Source of the DNA: Bacillus sp. Marseille-Q1617
GTDB taxonomy: Bacteria > Bacillota > Bacilli > Bacillales > Bacillaceae_B
Assembly (NCBI RefSeq): GCF_903645295.1
Contig: NZ_CAHJXM010000002.1
Location: 100,001 to 164,000 of the forward strand
Direction of reading: 5' to 3'
DNA: 64,000 bases
The notes below the pieces were generated by a model. That model was given only the letters and a program-made list of their open reading frames with translations, was not told the origin of the DNA and did no database searches. A program made the position numbers and the translations under genes. This document shows positions 1 to 11,754 of the stretch, piece after piece (the stretch's first letter is position 1; each line of letters starts with the position of its first letter).

Positions 1-10
1 TTATTGTCAT

Positions 11-2557
11 TTATTCTTCTGAATCGTCTGCTGATTCATCATTAACTTCTTCATTGTTTAGTGCTTCATTGTCTTCAAGTTCATCTGACTCTTCGGATGT
101 TTCGACAGGTGCGGCTGTTTCTTCCTCTTCTTCTTTTTCTACTTTGGCTACAGTAGAAACGAATTCACTTTCTTGAAGACGGATCAGTTTCACACCCTGC
201 GTGTTACGTCCGGTTGTGGAGATATCATTTACGTCCATACGGATCAGGACACCGTGGGCAGTGATGATCATGAGATCTTCTTCGCCTGTCACAGCTTTAA
301 CGGAAACCAGTTCCCCGTTACGATCGGTTATGTTGCACGTCTTAAGACCTTTACCACCGCGGGTTTGGACTCTGTATTCACTGGCAGGTGTCCGCTTACC
401 GTAGCCGTTGACGGTTACGACAAGGATATCACTCTTCTCTTCCAGAATCTCCATGCCTACGACGATATCATCATCGGAAAGGTTGATCCCTTTCACTCCG
501 GTGGCCGTTCTTCCCATTGAACGGACATCGGTTTCAGGGAAACGGATCAGCATACCTTTTTTCGTACCGATGATCATGTCTTTTTCACCGTCCGTGAGTT
601 TGACGGAGATTAGTTCATCGTTCTCCCTGAGGTTGATGGCAATGAGTCCGTTTGTACGGATATTGGCAAAATCAGAGACAGGAGTACGCTTGGAAATACC
701 ATGTTTGGTTGTGAAGAATAGATACCAGTCATCCACGAACTCTTCTACACGGATCATCGCATTGATCCACTCATCTTTTTCCACACCGAGCATGTTGATG
801 ATCGGAAGTCCTTTCGCCGTACGGCTGAATTCAGGGATTTCATATCCTTTGGCACGGTATGCTTTCCCTTTATTCGTAAAGAACAGGATCGTGTCATGAG
901 TCGACGTTGTCAGAAGATGTTCTACAAAGTCATCACCCGTCGTACCCATTCCTTGGATGCCTCGTCCCCCGCGTTTTTGACTGCGGTAAGTGGAGACAGG
1001 AAGGCGCTTGATATAGCCATTATGAGTAAGAGAGACCACAATGTTTTCACGCGGGATCAGATCTTCATCTTCAATATTTTCAATTCCGCCGGCAACGATT
1101 TCAGATCTTCTGTCATCGTTGAAGCGCTCTTTGATTTCAAGGAGCTCTTCACGGATGATTTCAAGGACTTTTTCATCGTCAGCTAAAATAGCCTTCAGTT
1201 CGGCAATCAACTTGACTAGCTCTTGATATTCATCTTCGATCTTTTCGCGCTCCAATCCTGTTAAGCGCTGAAGACGCATATCGAGGATCGCTTGAGCCTG
1301 CTTGTCAGATAGAGAGAATTGCTCCATCAACCCCTGTTTCGCGAGTTCCGTTGTTTGAGAGCCGCGGATCAGGGCAATGATTTCATCGATATGATCCAGC
1401 GCAATGCGGAGACCCTCTAAGATATGGGCCCTTGCTTCCGCTTTGCGCAATTCGAACTCGGTTCTGCGGCGGATCACGACGCGTTGGTGTTCCAGGTATT
1501 CCTGCAGACACTGCTTGAGGTTCAATACCTTCGGCTGCCCCTTCACAAGCGCCAGCAGATTGATCCCGAAGCTTGTTTGAAGGGCCGTCTGTTTGTAAAG
1601 GTTGTTCAAGAGTACATTGGCATTGGCGTCTTTTCTGACTTCAATGACGATGCGCATACCATTACGGTCTGATTCATCGCGAAGATCCGTGATGCCGTCG
1701 ATTTTCTTATCGCGGACAAGATCTGCTATTTTTTCAATCAATTTTGCTTTATTTACTTGATAAGGGATTTGATGAACGATGATCGTTTCTTTCCCGTTGC
1801 TCTTCTGTTCGATTTCGACACGGGCACGCATTGTGATGGAACCTTTACCCGTTTCATAGGCACGGCGGATCCCGCTTCTTCCGACAATCAATCCTGCAGT
1901 AGGGAAGTCCGGTCCGTGGATATATTCCATCAGTTCCTGGATCGTGATCTCAGGCTCTTTACTCAGTGCAAGGATCCCGTCAATGACTTCTCCGAGGTTA
2001 TGAGGCGGAATATTCGTTGCCATCCCGACCGCGATACCTGAGGAACCGTTCACTAACAGATTAGGGAAACGGGCAGGCAAAACTTCCGGTTCACGTTCTG
2101 TGCCGTCGTAGTTATCTTTGTAGTCGATGGTATCTTTATTGATGTCACGGATCAGTTCCATAGAGATCTTGGACATACGTGCTTCCGTATAACGCATTGC
2201 TGCAGCTGCATCTCCGTCCACAGAACCGAAGTTTCCATGGCCGTCCACGAGCATGTAGCGATAGTTGAAATCCTGTGCCATACGTACCATTGTGTCATAT
2301 ACCGCTGAGTCACCGTGCGGGTGATACTTACCGATTACTTCACCTACGATACGCGCAGATTTTTTGTAGGCTTTATCCGCAGTCATCCCAAGGTCGTTCA
2401 TCGCATATAGAATACGGCGGTGAACCGGCTTCAAACCGTCACGGGCATCCGGAAGGGCACGGGATACGATGACACTCATCGCATAGTCAAGGAAGGACGA
2501 GCGCATCTCATTGCTTATATTAATTTCTTTAACATTCGATCTTGGTGTTTCTGCCAT
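11..2557 (-). CDS. gyrA: DNA gyrase subunit A
   Basis: Breakage-reunion subunit of DNA gyrase, which introduces negative supercoils as an A2B2 complex. The 848-residue product has the winged-helix/tower region at the N terminus, with the catalytic tyrosine at residue 123 (motif RYTEARM) and a quinolone-determining segment [10 protein letters not shown] in which Ser84 and Asp88 look wild type. The GyrA box (QKRGGRG) opens the C-terminal beta-pinwheel. The last ~40 residues are strongly acidic (runs of Glu/Asp), seen also in other GyrA proteins as a supercoiling modulator. The ATG at 2557 follows a strong AGGAGGT ribosome site. It lies downstream of gyrB on the same strand, separated by a palindromic repeat. 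Confidence 0.98.
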   Translation of the reverse strand: MAETPRSNVKEINISNEMRSSFLDYAMSVIVSRALPDARDGLKPVHRRILYAMNDLGMTADKAYKKSARIVGEVIGKYHPHGDSAVYDTMVRMAQDFNYRYMLVDGHGNFGSVDGDAAAAMRYTEARMSKISMELIRDINKDTIDYKDNYDGTEREPEVLPARFPNLLVNGSSGIAVGMATNIPPHNLGEVIDGILALSKEPEITIQELMEYIHGPDFPTAGLIVGRSGIRRAYETGKGSITMRARVEIEQKSNGKETIIVHQIPYQVNKAKLIEKIADLVRDKKIDGITDLRDESDRNGMRIVIEVRKDANANVLLNNLYKQTALQTSFGINLLALVKGQPKVLNLKQCLQEYLEHQRVVIRRRTEFELRKAEARAHILEGLRIALDHIDEIIALIRGSQTTELAKQGLMEQFSLSDKQAQAILDMRLQRLTGLEREKIEDEYQELVKLIAELKAILADDEKVLEIIREELLEIKERFNDDRRSEIVAGGIENIEDEDLIPRENIVVSLTHNGYIKRLPVSTYRSQKRGGRGIQGMGTTGDDFVEHLLTTSTHDTILFFTNKGKAYRAKGYEIPEFSRTAKGLPIINMLGVEKDEWINAMIRVEEFVDDWYLFFTTKHGISKRTPVSDFANIRTNGLIAINLRENDELISVKLTDGEKDMIIGTKKGMLIRFPETDVRSMGRTATGVKGINLSDDDIVVGMEILEEKSDILVVTVNGYGKRTPASEYRVQTRGGKGLKTCNITDRNGELVSVKAVTGEEDLMIITAHGVLIRMDVNDISTTGRNTQGVKLIRLQESEFVSTVAKVEKEEEEETAAPVETSEESDELEDNEALNNEEVNDESADDSEE

Positions 2558-2695
2558 AGTGTAAGGGACCTCCTTTTGAAGAAAGATTTGGACCTTTCTC
2601 TTTGTTAACCTTGTCCGCTATGTAAAAGACAGGATAGATTGGTGATGTCTATCCTGTTTTAAAAATGTTGTTTTCTAAGGTTGTAATCACTGGTC

Positions 2696-2850
2696 ACGCA
2701 GACCGTTCCTTTGCGCTCCAGGCACAAGATTCTCCGGGGAGGAAGTCGAGCCTCCTCGTCGCTGCGCTCCTGCGGGGTCTTAACCTTTCCTCTACTTCCC
2801 GCCGGAGTCAAGTGCCTTCCGCTCCAATCCACTGGGTGCTCTTTATATAG
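2696..2850 (-). repeat. Palindromic repeat, subfamily B, copy B1
   Basis: GC-rich imperfect palindrome filling most of the 329-bp gyrA-gyrB spacer, in reverse orientation. It shares the cores GACCCCGCAGG-like, GAGGAGGCTCGAC and CCGCGG-like with the other B copies but is the most diverged (for example CACAAGATTC where others have CACTTG-type arms). No coding potential is seen in the spacer. Confidence 0.8.
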
Positions 2851-2886
2851 CGAAAGAGCAACACGATCCGAAAACCTTATTTTATT

Positions 2887-4821
<1,935 letters not shown>

Positions 4822-4856
4822 TCACCTACACTTTCTAACCTTTCGGGCTTGTATTT

Positions 4857-5111
4857 CTATAATAAATTCTCATAGTTTGAGTATTTCTTTGATCGTTTCT
4901 TAAGCGTGCTTGATGCTAGTGGGGAAAGATACAATTGATCCTTCGTAATAACGAGAGATTTATATGAACCCTTTGCAAGATTACAAAGGTGATTATCTTT
5001 ATTCTTCAAAAAAAGCTGTAATTCTTCTGAAAACTGTACGGTATCTCGATCGATTATTGCGATGATATCATCTGTTCGTACCATGACATCTTCTCCGACA
5101 TGAATGTACAA
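4857..5111 (-). CDS. remB: Extracellular matrix regulatory protein RemB (DUF370)
   Basis: Small 84-residue protein of the DUF370 family, in the same place (between recF and gyrB) as B. subtilis remB/yaaB. RemB is known there as an activator-type regulator of biofilm matrix genes, related to RemA. The start MYIHVGEDVMVRTDDIIAIID and the SLVIT.DQLYLSPLASSTLKKR part match the family. It lies 10 bp after recF, so it is most likely co-transcribed with recF and gyrB. Function is by family and synteny only. Confidence 0.88.
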   Translation of the reverse strand: MYIHVGEDVMVRTDDIIAIIDRDTVQFSEELQLFLKNKDNHLCNLAKGSYKSLVITKDQLYLSPLASSTLKKRSKKYSNYENLL

Positions 5112-5120
5112 GGTACCACC

Positions 5121-6239
5121 TCATTTCAGTCTTTTCATAGTTCCCGCTTCCACTTCGAATTGCGCTGCCTCGTTCAGCGTCTGATGATCGATCCCATCCA
5201 CATTGGTGGTCGTGACAAAGGTCTGTACCTTGCCCTGTATCGTGTTTAGCAAATGGGATTGACGGTAATCATCAAGCTCAGACAGCACATCATCAAGAAG
5301 AAGAATCGGATATTCTTTTATTTCAGAGTGGATGAGTTCAATTTCTGCCAGTTTTACAGAAAGGGCCGTTGTCCGCTGCTGCCCCTGCGATCCGAACGTC
5401 TGGACGTCGCGTCCGTTCACGATGAACTGCAGATCGTCCCGGTGCGGTCCGGCAAGAGTGACCCCCCGATCGATTTCACGCTCGCGGATCCCTTCAAATT
5501 TCCGTTCATATACCTCTACCATTTTTGACCAATCTTGATCATCTGATACATCCAAAGAGGGTTTATAAAGGATTTCCAGCGTTTCAAGGTTCCTTGAGAT
5601 TCCTGAATGGATCGGTTTTGCCCAACTCTCAAGCAGCTGGACGAATTCAAACCGTTTCTTAACTATCTTGACAGCCATCTCGATGAATTGTTCGGTCAGT
5701 ACGTCAAGCATCGTCTGATCTGTCTGTTTTCTCGTCTGCAAAAGTTTCAAATAATGATTACGCTGTTGTAATATTTTTTGATAAAGGCTGATATCATGTA
5801 AATAAACAGGTGAAACCTGCCCGATTTCCATATCAATAAAACGACGCCTAACTTGAGGGCTCCCTTTTACAAGATGGAGATCTTCAGGCGCAAACATGAC
5901 AACATTCATATTGCCGACGTATTGACTCAGCTTTGACTGTTCAAGGTGATTGCACTTTGCTTTCTTGCCCTTTTTAGAAAGGACAAGTTCCAAAGGCAAT
6001 GGTCCATTATACTTTTGAATCCTACCTTTTATTTTAGCATATTCCTCGTCCCAACGGATTAAATCTTTGTCATTTGACGTCCGGTGGGATTTTGCCATTG
6101 CCAGAACGTAGATAGACTCCATAATGTTCGTCTTACCCTGGGCGTTTTCCCCGAGGATGACGTTCACCTTGTTTTCGAAATTCACTTCGATCGACTCGTA
6201 ATTCCGATAATTTTTCAATTCCAATTCTTCAATATACAT
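5121..6239 (-). CDS. recF: DNA replication/repair protein RecF
   Basis: SMC-like ATPase that binds gapped DNA and helps RecO/RecR load RecA. Walker [12 protein letters not shown] lies near residue 30, the ABC-type signature [13 protein letters not shown] and Walker [13 protein letters not shown] near the C terminus, giving the usual ~370 residues. Two ATG codons lie six bases apart (6245 and 6239); I chose 6239 ([16 protein letters not shown]) because RecF homologues start this way and because the AAAGGAT site is better spaced from it. Follows yaaA directly. Confidence 0.96.
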   Translation of the reverse strand: MYIEELELKNYRNYESIEVNFENKVNVILGENAQGKTNIMESIYVLAMAKSHRTSNDKDLIRWDEEYAKIKGRIQKYNGPLPLELVLSKKGKKAKCNHLEQSKLSQYVGNMNVVMFAPEDLHLVKGSPQVRRRFIDMEIGQVSPVYLHDISLYQKILQQRNHYLKLLQTRKQTDQTMLDVLTEQFIEMAVKIVKKRFEFVQLLESWAKPIHSGISRNLETLEILYKPSLDVSDDQDWSKMVEVYERKFEGIREREIDRGVTLAGPHRDDLQFIVNGRDVQTFGSQGQQRTTALSVKLAEIELIHSEIKEYPILLLDDVLSELDDYRQSHLLNTIQGKVQTFVTTTNVDGIDHQTLNEAAQFEVEAGTMKRLK

Positions 6240-6256
6240 GGACATAACATCCTTTA

Positions 6257-6484
6257 TTATTCTCCAGCAACCACAAAGACTCCTACTTCCGGAATTTCAA
6301 CTTTGTCCCCGACTGCAAGCTTTCTTCCTCTTCTCTGGTCCTGTTCACCGTTTATGTATACCTCGTATTCACTTAAAAACCATTTTGCCATCCCGCCGGA
6401 TTGAATCACATCTGCAAGTTTCAGGAACTGCCCGAGTGTAATGATCTCCGTCGAAATCGTGATCTTTTTCTCCACTAGAATCAC
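6257..6484 (-). CDS. yaaA: S4-domain RNA-binding protein YaaA
   Basis: 75-residue S4-like protein with the invariant core [23 protein letters not shown] and [12 protein letters not shown]. It sits between dnaN and recF as in B. subtilis, where YaaA is thought to be a ribosome-related S4 protein of unsettled role. The first usable start is a GTG at 6484; another GTG three codons later is possible and no strong ribosome site separates them. Ends 17 bp before recF, so likely one transcript. Confidence 0.9.
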   Translation of the reverse strand: MILVEKKITISTEIITLGQFLKLADVIQSGGMAKWFLSEYEVYINGEQDQRRGRKLAVGDKVEIPEVGVFVVAGE

Positions 6485-6619
6485 TACTTTCCGTATAAAG
6501 TCTCTAATATCTTATTTTACTCTAAATTTGCTTAAGTCACAACTAACGAAAGATAGAAGGTCTATCAGCTTACTTGGAGAGGTAGATTGGAATTGAATAG
6601 ACTTGCGGAATAAAGTAAT

Positions 6620-6731
6620 CGAACAATATTGGGGGAATACGGACGAAAAGTGGGATTGGCGGACAATATTTTTGTAAAGCGGACAAAAATCGGCGGACTC
6701 GGACAATAAACATTAGTTTGCCGACAATTCG
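6620..6731. repeat. Array of CGGACAA-type motifs with 20-bp period
   Basis: In the 329-bp yaaA-dnaN spacer, six related motifs begin at 6620, 6640, 6660, 6680, 6700 and 6721: CGAACAATATT, CGGACGAAAAG, CGGACAATATT, CGGACAAAAAT, CGGACAATAAA, CCGACAATTCG. Spacing is 20 bp four times and 21 bp once; the bases between are not conserved. The rest of the spacer holds the dnaN terminator and no credible gene. Function unknown. Confidence 0.7.
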
Positions 6732-6768
6732 ACAAGAAACTCCATTTCTCGCAACACCTTTTACAAAT

Positions 6769-6803
6769 GAAAAAGCCGACACCTTCTCAAAGAAGGTATC
6801 AGC
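6769..6803 (-). terminator. Intrinsic terminator after dnaN
   Basis: Read on the minus strand: GCTGATACCTTC, loop TTTGA, GAAGGTGTCGGC, then TTTTT. Eleven base steps before the dnaN stop. Suggests the dnaA-dnaN transcript ends before yaaA, which would need its own start. Confidence 0.8.
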
Positions 6804-6813
6804 TTAAACACTA

Positions 6814-7950
6814 TTAATACGTTCTAACCGGAAGAATCAACTGAAGGATGGAATCATCATGAAGCGGTTTTAACACAAATGGTCTCATCGCTCCTGTGAA
6901 ATTCACATAGATTTCAGTCCCTTCGATGGCTTTCAGTGCATCCATCATGTATTTCGCACTGAATGAAATCTTCAGTTCTTCACCTTCTACAGATTGACTT
7001 TGAACCTGTTCGATGACTTTCCCGATCTCCGGGGTATTGGATGAAATTTCGATTATGCCGTCCTCAAGGGTAGAAAGTTTTACGACATTGTTTCTTCCCT
7101 CTCTCGCCAGTAGCGAAGCACGGTCGATCGCCTGCAAGAATTCCTTCGTCGCGAGCGTAAGTTCTGTCTTTGTATCAGACGGAATCAAACGGCTTGTATC
7201 CGGGTAATTCCCTTCCAACAATCTTGAGAAGAATAATAAGTGCTTCGCTTTAAAAAGCACCTGGTTTTCAGTAATAACGATTTCAACTGGCTCGTCCGTA
7301 TCATCAAGGATTTTATTCAGCTCATTCAAGCTCTTCCCTGGAATGACGATATTGTAAGACGCATCATGGTTTGTTTCAATCGGCGCTTTTCTCATTGCCA
7401 GCCTGTGACTATCTGTTGCAATACAGCTCAGCTCCCCATTTTCGATCTGACAGTTTACACCTGTCAAGATGGGGCGTGTTTCTGAGGTGGACACTGCGAA
7501 TACCGTTTGCCTGATCATCGTTTTTAAAAGGTCAGTGGAAACTTTGATTCCATTCCCTTCTTCGATTTGTGGAAGATGCGGATACTCTTCCGGATCCAAT
7601 CCATTCAAATTGAATTCTGCTTTACCGGAACGAATGACCGTCTGGAAATGATTTTGGACTTCGATTTCAACGGTGTCTCTAGGAAGTTTTTTAACGATTT
7701 CACTAAAGAATTTCGCTTGCAGCACAATTCCTCCGGTTTCCATGATTTCGACAATTTCCGAGCCTTCTTCTTCTCTGGGGATAAATGATTCGATTGAAAT
7801 ATCAGAGTCGCTTCCTGTTAAGGTTACTCCTTCTTCTGTTGCAATGATTTTGATTCCCGTAAGTATAGGGATGGTTGTTCTAGACGTAACAGCCTTCATG
7901 ACATCTTGAACGCTTTGAACGAGATCGTCCCTCTGAATAACAAATTTCAT
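6814..7950 (-). CDS. dnaN: DNA polymerase III beta subunit (sliding clamp)
   Basis: 378-residue beta clamp made of three repeated clamp domains; it encircles DNA and tethers the replicative polymerase and many partners. Recognised over the whole length (MKFVIQRDDLVQSVQDVMKAV at the start, MRPFVLKPL and LILPVRTY at the end). The ATG at 7950 is chosen over an upstream one because GGAGGA lies seven bases before it and the length then equals B. subtilis DnaN. It lies downstream of dnaA with the origin unwinding region between them. Confidence 0.98.
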   Translation of the reverse strand: MKFVIQRDDLVQSVQDVMKAVTSRTTIPILTGIKIIATEEGVTLTGSDSDISIESFIPREEEGSEIVEIMETGGIVLQAKFFSEIVKKLPRDTVEIEVQNHFQTVIRSGKAEFNLNGLDPEEYPHLPQIEEGNGIKVSTDLLKTMIRQTVFAVSTSETRPILTGVNCQIENGELSCIATDSHRLAMRKAPIETNHDASYNIVIPGKSLNELNKILDDTDEPVEIVITENQVLFKAKHLLFFSRLLEGNYPDTSRLIPSDTKTELTLATKEFLQAIDRASLLAREGRNNVVKLSTLEDGIIEISSNTPEIGKVIEQVQSQSVEGEELKISFSAKYMMDALKAIEGTEIYVNFTGAMRPFVLKPLHDDSILQLILPVRTY

Positions 7951-7994
7951 GATTATTTCCTCCAATTTGCACATAATTTTATGGACTGAATCAT

Positions 7995-8099
7995 ATATTA
8001 ATAATTTATTTTAAAAAAGTAATAGTACTAGTAGGGCCTGTTGATATGTGGATAAGTGTGTGAATTGAACGGAAACACAGCCTATCCACATGTGGACAG
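7995..8099. other. oriC unwinding element: AT-rich DUE, DnaA-trios and DnaA boxes
   Basis: In order: an AT-rich stretch (7995-8020), a run of triplets TAA TAG TAC TAG TAG (8020-8034), a short GC block GGGCC, a perfect DnaA box on the reverse strand (TGTGGATAA, 8047-8055), then two facing boxes (CTATCCACA 8082-8090, TGTGGACAG 8091-8099). This is the order of the basal unwinding system known from B. subtilis, where DnaA filaments load onto 3'-GAT-5' trios beside GC-flanked boxes. Position between dnaA and dnaN also fits. Opening here is inferred, not shown. Confidence 0.88.
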
Positions 8100-8177
8100 A
8101 CTGTGTGCTAGTTGGTCTCGGTTATCAACAGTATTCAGTTGTGAGATTTACGATTATTTGAGAAAGCCCCTTTGAAT

Positions 8178-8312
8178 ACCGCAGTTGATTTCCGTGCAGG
8201 ACTTCGCTTTCCGCGGGCGAGCGGTGAGCCTCCTCGGCTGCGCCTGCGGGGTCTCGCCAGCGTCGCTATTCCCGCAGGAGTCTTCGTCCTGCACTCCAAT
8301 CAACTGCTGGGA
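8178..8312 (-). repeat. Palindromic repeat, subfamily A, copy A1
   Basis: Full-length subfamily A repeat in reverse orientation inside the dnaA-dnaN spacer, about 80 bp from the DnaA boxes. Its outer arms pair as GCAGTTGATT with AATCAACTGC and GTGCAGGAC with GTCCTGCAC. Together with 8313-8440, in which I see nothing recognisable, it separates the unwinding site from the dnaA stop. Confidence 0.9.
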
Positions 8313-8440
8313 CTAGTTATATCCTTGATAGGACATTAACTAGTACATAATGCTTCCCAGCCAATCAGTTTATTCAGTGGAGCGTACTGATCTGCAGTTT
8401 AATATCCGATCAAGTTTCCACTAGCTTTCTAATACACTTA

Positions 8441-9784
8441 TTACTTCAACGAATCCCTGATGTCTTTCAGCTGCTGCTGCAGGAGAGCGTCTGCTCCGAG
8501 CAGGGTGCTGATTTTTTCGTGGGCGTGGATGACGGTTGTGTGATCTCGGCCGCCGAATTCTTCGCCTATTTTAGGAAGGGAAGAATCGGTCATCTCCCTG
8601 GAAAGATACATAGCGATTTGACGCGGAAATGCGATGGATTTCGTTCGTTTCTTTGCTTTGAAATCCTCGATTTTCACATTGAAATGCTCGCCGACAACGC
8701 GCTGGATCTCCTGGATTGTAATGGCCTTGGGCTTTGAGCTTGGAATGATATCCTTTAATGCTTCCGCTGCAAGGTCGGCATTTATATCCTTATTGATAAG
8801 TGAAGAGTACGCAACGACCCTGATCAGGGCGCCTTCCAGCTCACGGATGTTCGTATCGATTTGATTTGCGATATATAGCATGGCCTCATTTGGGATATCC
8901 AGGCCTTCTGCTTTTGCCTTTTTCCTTAAAATCGCGATTCTCGTTTCCAGATCAGGAGGAGTAATATCGGTAATAAGGCCCCATTCAAAGCGGGAACGAA
9001 GGCGGTCCTCAAGTGTCGGGATCTCTTTGGGAGGACGGTCACTGGAAATGACAATCTGCTTACTTTCTTCATGCAATGTATTAAACGTATGGAAAAATTC
9101 CTCTTGTGTCTGTTCTTTACCGGCCAAGAATTGAATATCGTCAATTAACAGCACATCGACGCTCCGGTATTTATTTCGGAAATCGACCGCTTTGTTGTCA
9201 CGGATGGAGTTGATGAACTCATTCGTGAATTTTTCAGAAGAAAGATAGACCACTTTTGCAGCCGGATTATGTTCGAGCACATAATGGCCGATCGCATGCA
9301 TCAAGTGAGTCTTTCCAAGTCCTACGCCCCCGTAAATAAATAAAGGGTTGTAGGCTTTGGCCGGTGCTTCGGCGACTGCCAAAGATGCAGCGTGTGCGAA
9401 GCGGTTCCCCGAGCCAATGACAAACGTATCGAATGTATATTTGGGATTCAGCATATTCTGATTGAGATCATACTGATCATCGTCTTTTGCCGCTTTTTTC
9501 GGCGGTACTGGAATATCAAACTCTTCCGGCTCCTGATTTTGGGGAATAATGAATTTAACAACCAGTTCTTCGCCGGTGATGTCATACAACACTCCTGAGA
9601 TTAACTGAGAATAACGGCCTTCCAGCCAATCTCTCGCAAACTCATTCGGAGCGGTAATCACAAGAGTATCTCCTTGTATGGAGTGTGCCTTCGTCGATTT
9701 CAGCCAAGTGTCGAAGCTTGGCTTACTGATTTTTTTCTCGATATTTTCCAAGGCTTTGCTCCAAAGATCCCCGATATTCTCCAA
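8441..9784 (-). CDS. dnaA: Chromosomal replication initiator DnaA
   Basis: 447-residue AAA+ initiator that binds DnaA boxes and opens oriC. Domain I at the N terminus ([17 protein letters not shown]), a short variable linker, the AAA+ domain with Walker [11 protein letters not shown] near residue 150 and Walker [16 protein letters not shown], arginine-finger region [10 protein letters not shown], and the C-terminal helix-turn-helix with [13 protein letters not shown] place the start at TTG 9784 because GGAGGG lies seven bases upstream and the protein then starts LENIGDLW like B. subtilis DnaA (also TTG); an open frame continues 21 codons further upstream without a matching ribosome site. Confidence 0.97.
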   Translation of the reverse strand: MENIGDLWSKALENIEKKISKPSFDTWLKSTKAHSIQGDTLVITAPNEFARDWLEGRYSQLISGVLYDITGEELVVKFIIPQNQEPEEFDIPVPPKKAAKDDDQYDLNQNMLNPKYTFDTFVIGSGNRFAHAASLAVAEAPAKAYNPLFIYGGVGLGKTHLMHAIGHYVLEHNPAAKVVYLSSEKFTNEFINSIRDNKAVDFRNKYRSVDVLLIDDIQFLAGKEQTQEEFFHTFNTLHEESKQIVISSDRPPKEIPTLEDRLRSRFEWGLITDITPPDLETRIAILRKKAKAEGLDIPNEAMLYIANQIDTNIRELEGALIRVVAYSSLINKDINADLAAEALKDIIPSSKPKAITIQEIQRVVGEHFNVKIEDFKAKKRTKSIAFPRQIAMYLSREMTDSSLPKIGEEFGGRDHTTVIHAHEKISTLLGADALLQQQLKDIRDSLK

Positions 9785-9953
9785 ACCTGATCCCTCCTTT
9801 TCATTTTCTTTGTCCGGCTGAAACGCCAGCTTTTCATACTTGTACAACCTCTGTATAACTTGTAAACGACTCTAATCTCGTTATCTTATAAAAATACAAT
9901 GTACTGAATGTGGAAAATATATATAATAAGGAAAGAAAATGGTTAGTCGACAA

Positions 9954-10227
9954 TATCCACCACTTGTGGACAAGGTTTTACAAACCATCTGAATAAGTTA
10001 CCCACATGATATCCACATTTTGTGGATAAGTAAATTACGTAATTGCAGTTATCAAGAGTGAAAACACAATAATCATATCAAAATATCCTTAGAGGTGCAA
10101 TGGTTTTTAAATATTATCCACAACCCCTGTCAGTTGTGGAATGAAATTGTCCACAAGGGTAGAACTTGTGAAAAACCTGTCAATAGCTGTTGTGGATAAT
10201 TAAAAATCGTGTCGAATTCTATCCACA
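9954..10227. other. oriC upstream DnaA-box field
   Basis: Between dnaA and rpmH I read DnaA boxes (consensus TTATCCACA): 9954 ATATCCACC (weak), 9965-9973 TGTGGACAA, 9998-10006 TTACCCACA, 10009-10017 ATATCCACA, 10021-10029 TGTGGATAA (perfect), 10114-10122 TTATCCACA (perfect), 10147-10155 TTGTCCACA, 10191-10199 TGTGGATAA (perfect), 10219-10227 CTATCCACA. This corresponds to the incA/incB part of the B. subtilis origin and would also autoregulate dnaA. Confidence 0.92.
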
Positions 10228-10344
10228 GGCCGATTTTATGTGTGGTGGGAGAGATTTTGTAGAAGGTGATTTGTGAGAAAAATTTATTTTGGTAACTATC
10301 CCTTTTAAGCAATTCTGATTGCCGCTTTTCATTTCCGAGCTAGA

Positions 10345-10492
10345 CAGCTGAATCGTAGTCCGTTTCTTTCCGCTGGAGGCATTTGCTTTCCGCGGGGAGA
10401 AAGTCGAGCCTCCTCGGCGTTTCGCCTCCGGGGTCTCGACCTTTTCTCTCTTCCCGCAGGAGTCAAATGCCTCCAGCTCCAATACACTCTGT
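10345..10492 (-). repeat. Palindromic repeat, subfamily B, copy B2
   Basis: Reverse-oriented B copy next to the DnaA-box field. Its arms GCTGGAGGCATTTG and CAAATGCCTCCAGC are a perfect 14-bp pair, while other B copies carry GGCACTTG with CAAGTGCC at the same place, a compensated change. Confidence 0.9.
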
Positions 10493-10604
10493 ATTTTTAC
10501 TATTGTAAGCAGCAGTAATTAGTAGAAGTGGATTTGTTAATCAAAACTCATTCTGCTTGGACATTTTCACCTGTAAGAAAACTTCCTTCTTTTCTTTAAC
10601 GGAT

Positions 10605-10735
10605 CCAGCGTTGATTGGAGTGCAAGACGAAGACTCCTGCGGGAGAAGTGGCCAATGTGAGACCCCGCAGGCGAAGCCGAGGAGGCTCACGGGTCACCCG
10701 CGGAAAGCGAAGTCTTGCACGGAAATCATAAGCGG
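10605..10735 (+). repeat. Palindromic repeat, subfamily A, copy A2
   Basis: Forward A copy 110 bp after B2, between oriC and rpmH. Arms GTGCAAGAC with GTCTTGCAC; central GAGACCCCGCAGGCGAAGC and GCCGAGGAGGCTCAC as in the other A copies. No gene is seen in 10228-10898. Confidence 0.9.
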
Positions 10736-10814
10736 CAATCGGAGCAGTTAAAAGCAAAAGACAAACCAAGTCACTAGTAAATTTTAGATACCCAAAAATA
10801 AAATAATCTGAGTG

Positions 10815-10844
10815 TTGACTTTTTGTGGTTGACGTCTTTATAAT
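10815..10844 (+). promoter_or_regulatory. Sigma-A promoter of rpmH
   Basis: TTGACT (10815-10820), 18-bp spacer, TATAAT (10839-10844), 55 bp before the rpmH start. Near-consensus, as expected for a ribosomal protein gene. Confidence 0.8.
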
Positions 10845-10898
10845 AGTGTAGAATGTCTTTAACTTATGAAGATGAACCCTTCAGGGAGGTGTCAATAG

Positions 10899-11032
<134 letters not shown>

Positions 11033-11033
<1 letters not shown>

Positions 11034-11063
11034 ACCACTGAACTGACTCAGTGGTCTTTTTTT
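11033..11063 (+). terminator. Terminator between rpmH and rnpA
   Basis: GACCACTGA, loop, TCAGTGGTC followed by seven T. Likely sets a high rpmH to rnpA ratio by partial readthrough. Confidence 0.85.
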
Positions 11064-11140
11064 CTAGTAATCGGACAAAAGTGATTAAGATCTTCTATTA
11101 TATGAAAGACTTATGGAAAAACAAAAAATAGGTGTGGCTT

Positions 11141-11512
11141 ATGCGGAAAGAACAAAGAGTAAAGAAAAACAAAGAATTTCAAGAGATATTTAAAAAAGGG
11201 ACATCATTTGCAAACAGGCAATTTGTTCTGTATTCCTTAAAACAGGAAGAAGCACAGCCTTTCCGGATCGGGATCTCCGTCAGCAAGAAAATCGGGAATG
11301 CGGTGTGCCGGAATAAAATCAAACGCTACGTAAGGCAGGCTTTTTTAGAATTGCGTGAAGACGTTCAAGATAACCACGATTATTTGATCATCGCCAGAAA
11401 ACCGGCGGCCGACATGAATTTTCATGAAGTAAAAAGCAGTATTACCCATGTATTAAAAAGAGGGAAAGTATTGAAAAAGCCTTCTGATGGTAAAAATGAT
11501 AGAAAAAAGTAA
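11141..11512 (+). CDS. rnpA: Ribonuclease P protein component
   Basis: 123-residue basic protein that, with the RNA subunit rnpB, matures the 5' ends of tRNAs. Family core visible: [40 protein letters not shown], containing the RNR-type motif (here CRNKIKR). ATG 11141 is chosen because AGGTG lies six bases upstream; a GTG three codons earlier is less well placed. Followed by a 240-bp gap before spoIIIJ that holds a weak inverted repeat (TACAAT/ATTGTA near 11565) but no gene. Confidence 0.95.
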   Translation: MRKEQRVKKNKEFQEIFKKGTSFANRQFVLYSLKQEEAQPFRIGISVSKKIGNAVCRNKIKRYVRQAFLELREDVQDNHDYLIIARKPAADMNFHEVKSSITHVLKRGKVLKKPSDGKNDRKK

Positions 11513-11754
11513 AAAAGTATTTAGTATTTAGACAAGTTTCAACATCACAATCCTTTAAAAAGATGTTACAATACGAGGGATTGTACTTTTTGAAAAAAGG
11601 GTGGGGAAACGTGTCCTTGCCTATTAGTAAACGGCTGTTTTCTGATAGATTGTTCTTTGCGTATGTTGGTAAAGGGATCTGAATGAATGTATGGTAAAAC
11701 AACCTTATATGAAAAGAGCCTTGCAGAAACATATTAGTTGGGAGGAAAATAAGG

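Noticed and set aside
173..520. Open frames on the plus strand opposite gyrA and gyrB
   Set aside because: They lie fully inside strongly recognised genes, have no ribosome sites and show no family likeness; they mirror the codon bias of the real genes.
6640..6731. CRISPR-like array
   Set aside because: Motif is only about 7-11 bp, spacers are about 10 bp, and no cas gene is present anywhere in the window.
6512..6782. Short minus-strand frames in the yaaA-dnaN gap
   Set aside because: They cross the 20-bp motif array and the dnaN terminator, have no ribosome site and no recognisable protein features.
10557..10751. 64-codon frame over repeats before rpmH
   Set aside because: It spans palindromic repeat A2, and similar frames appear at other repeat copies; no start signal.
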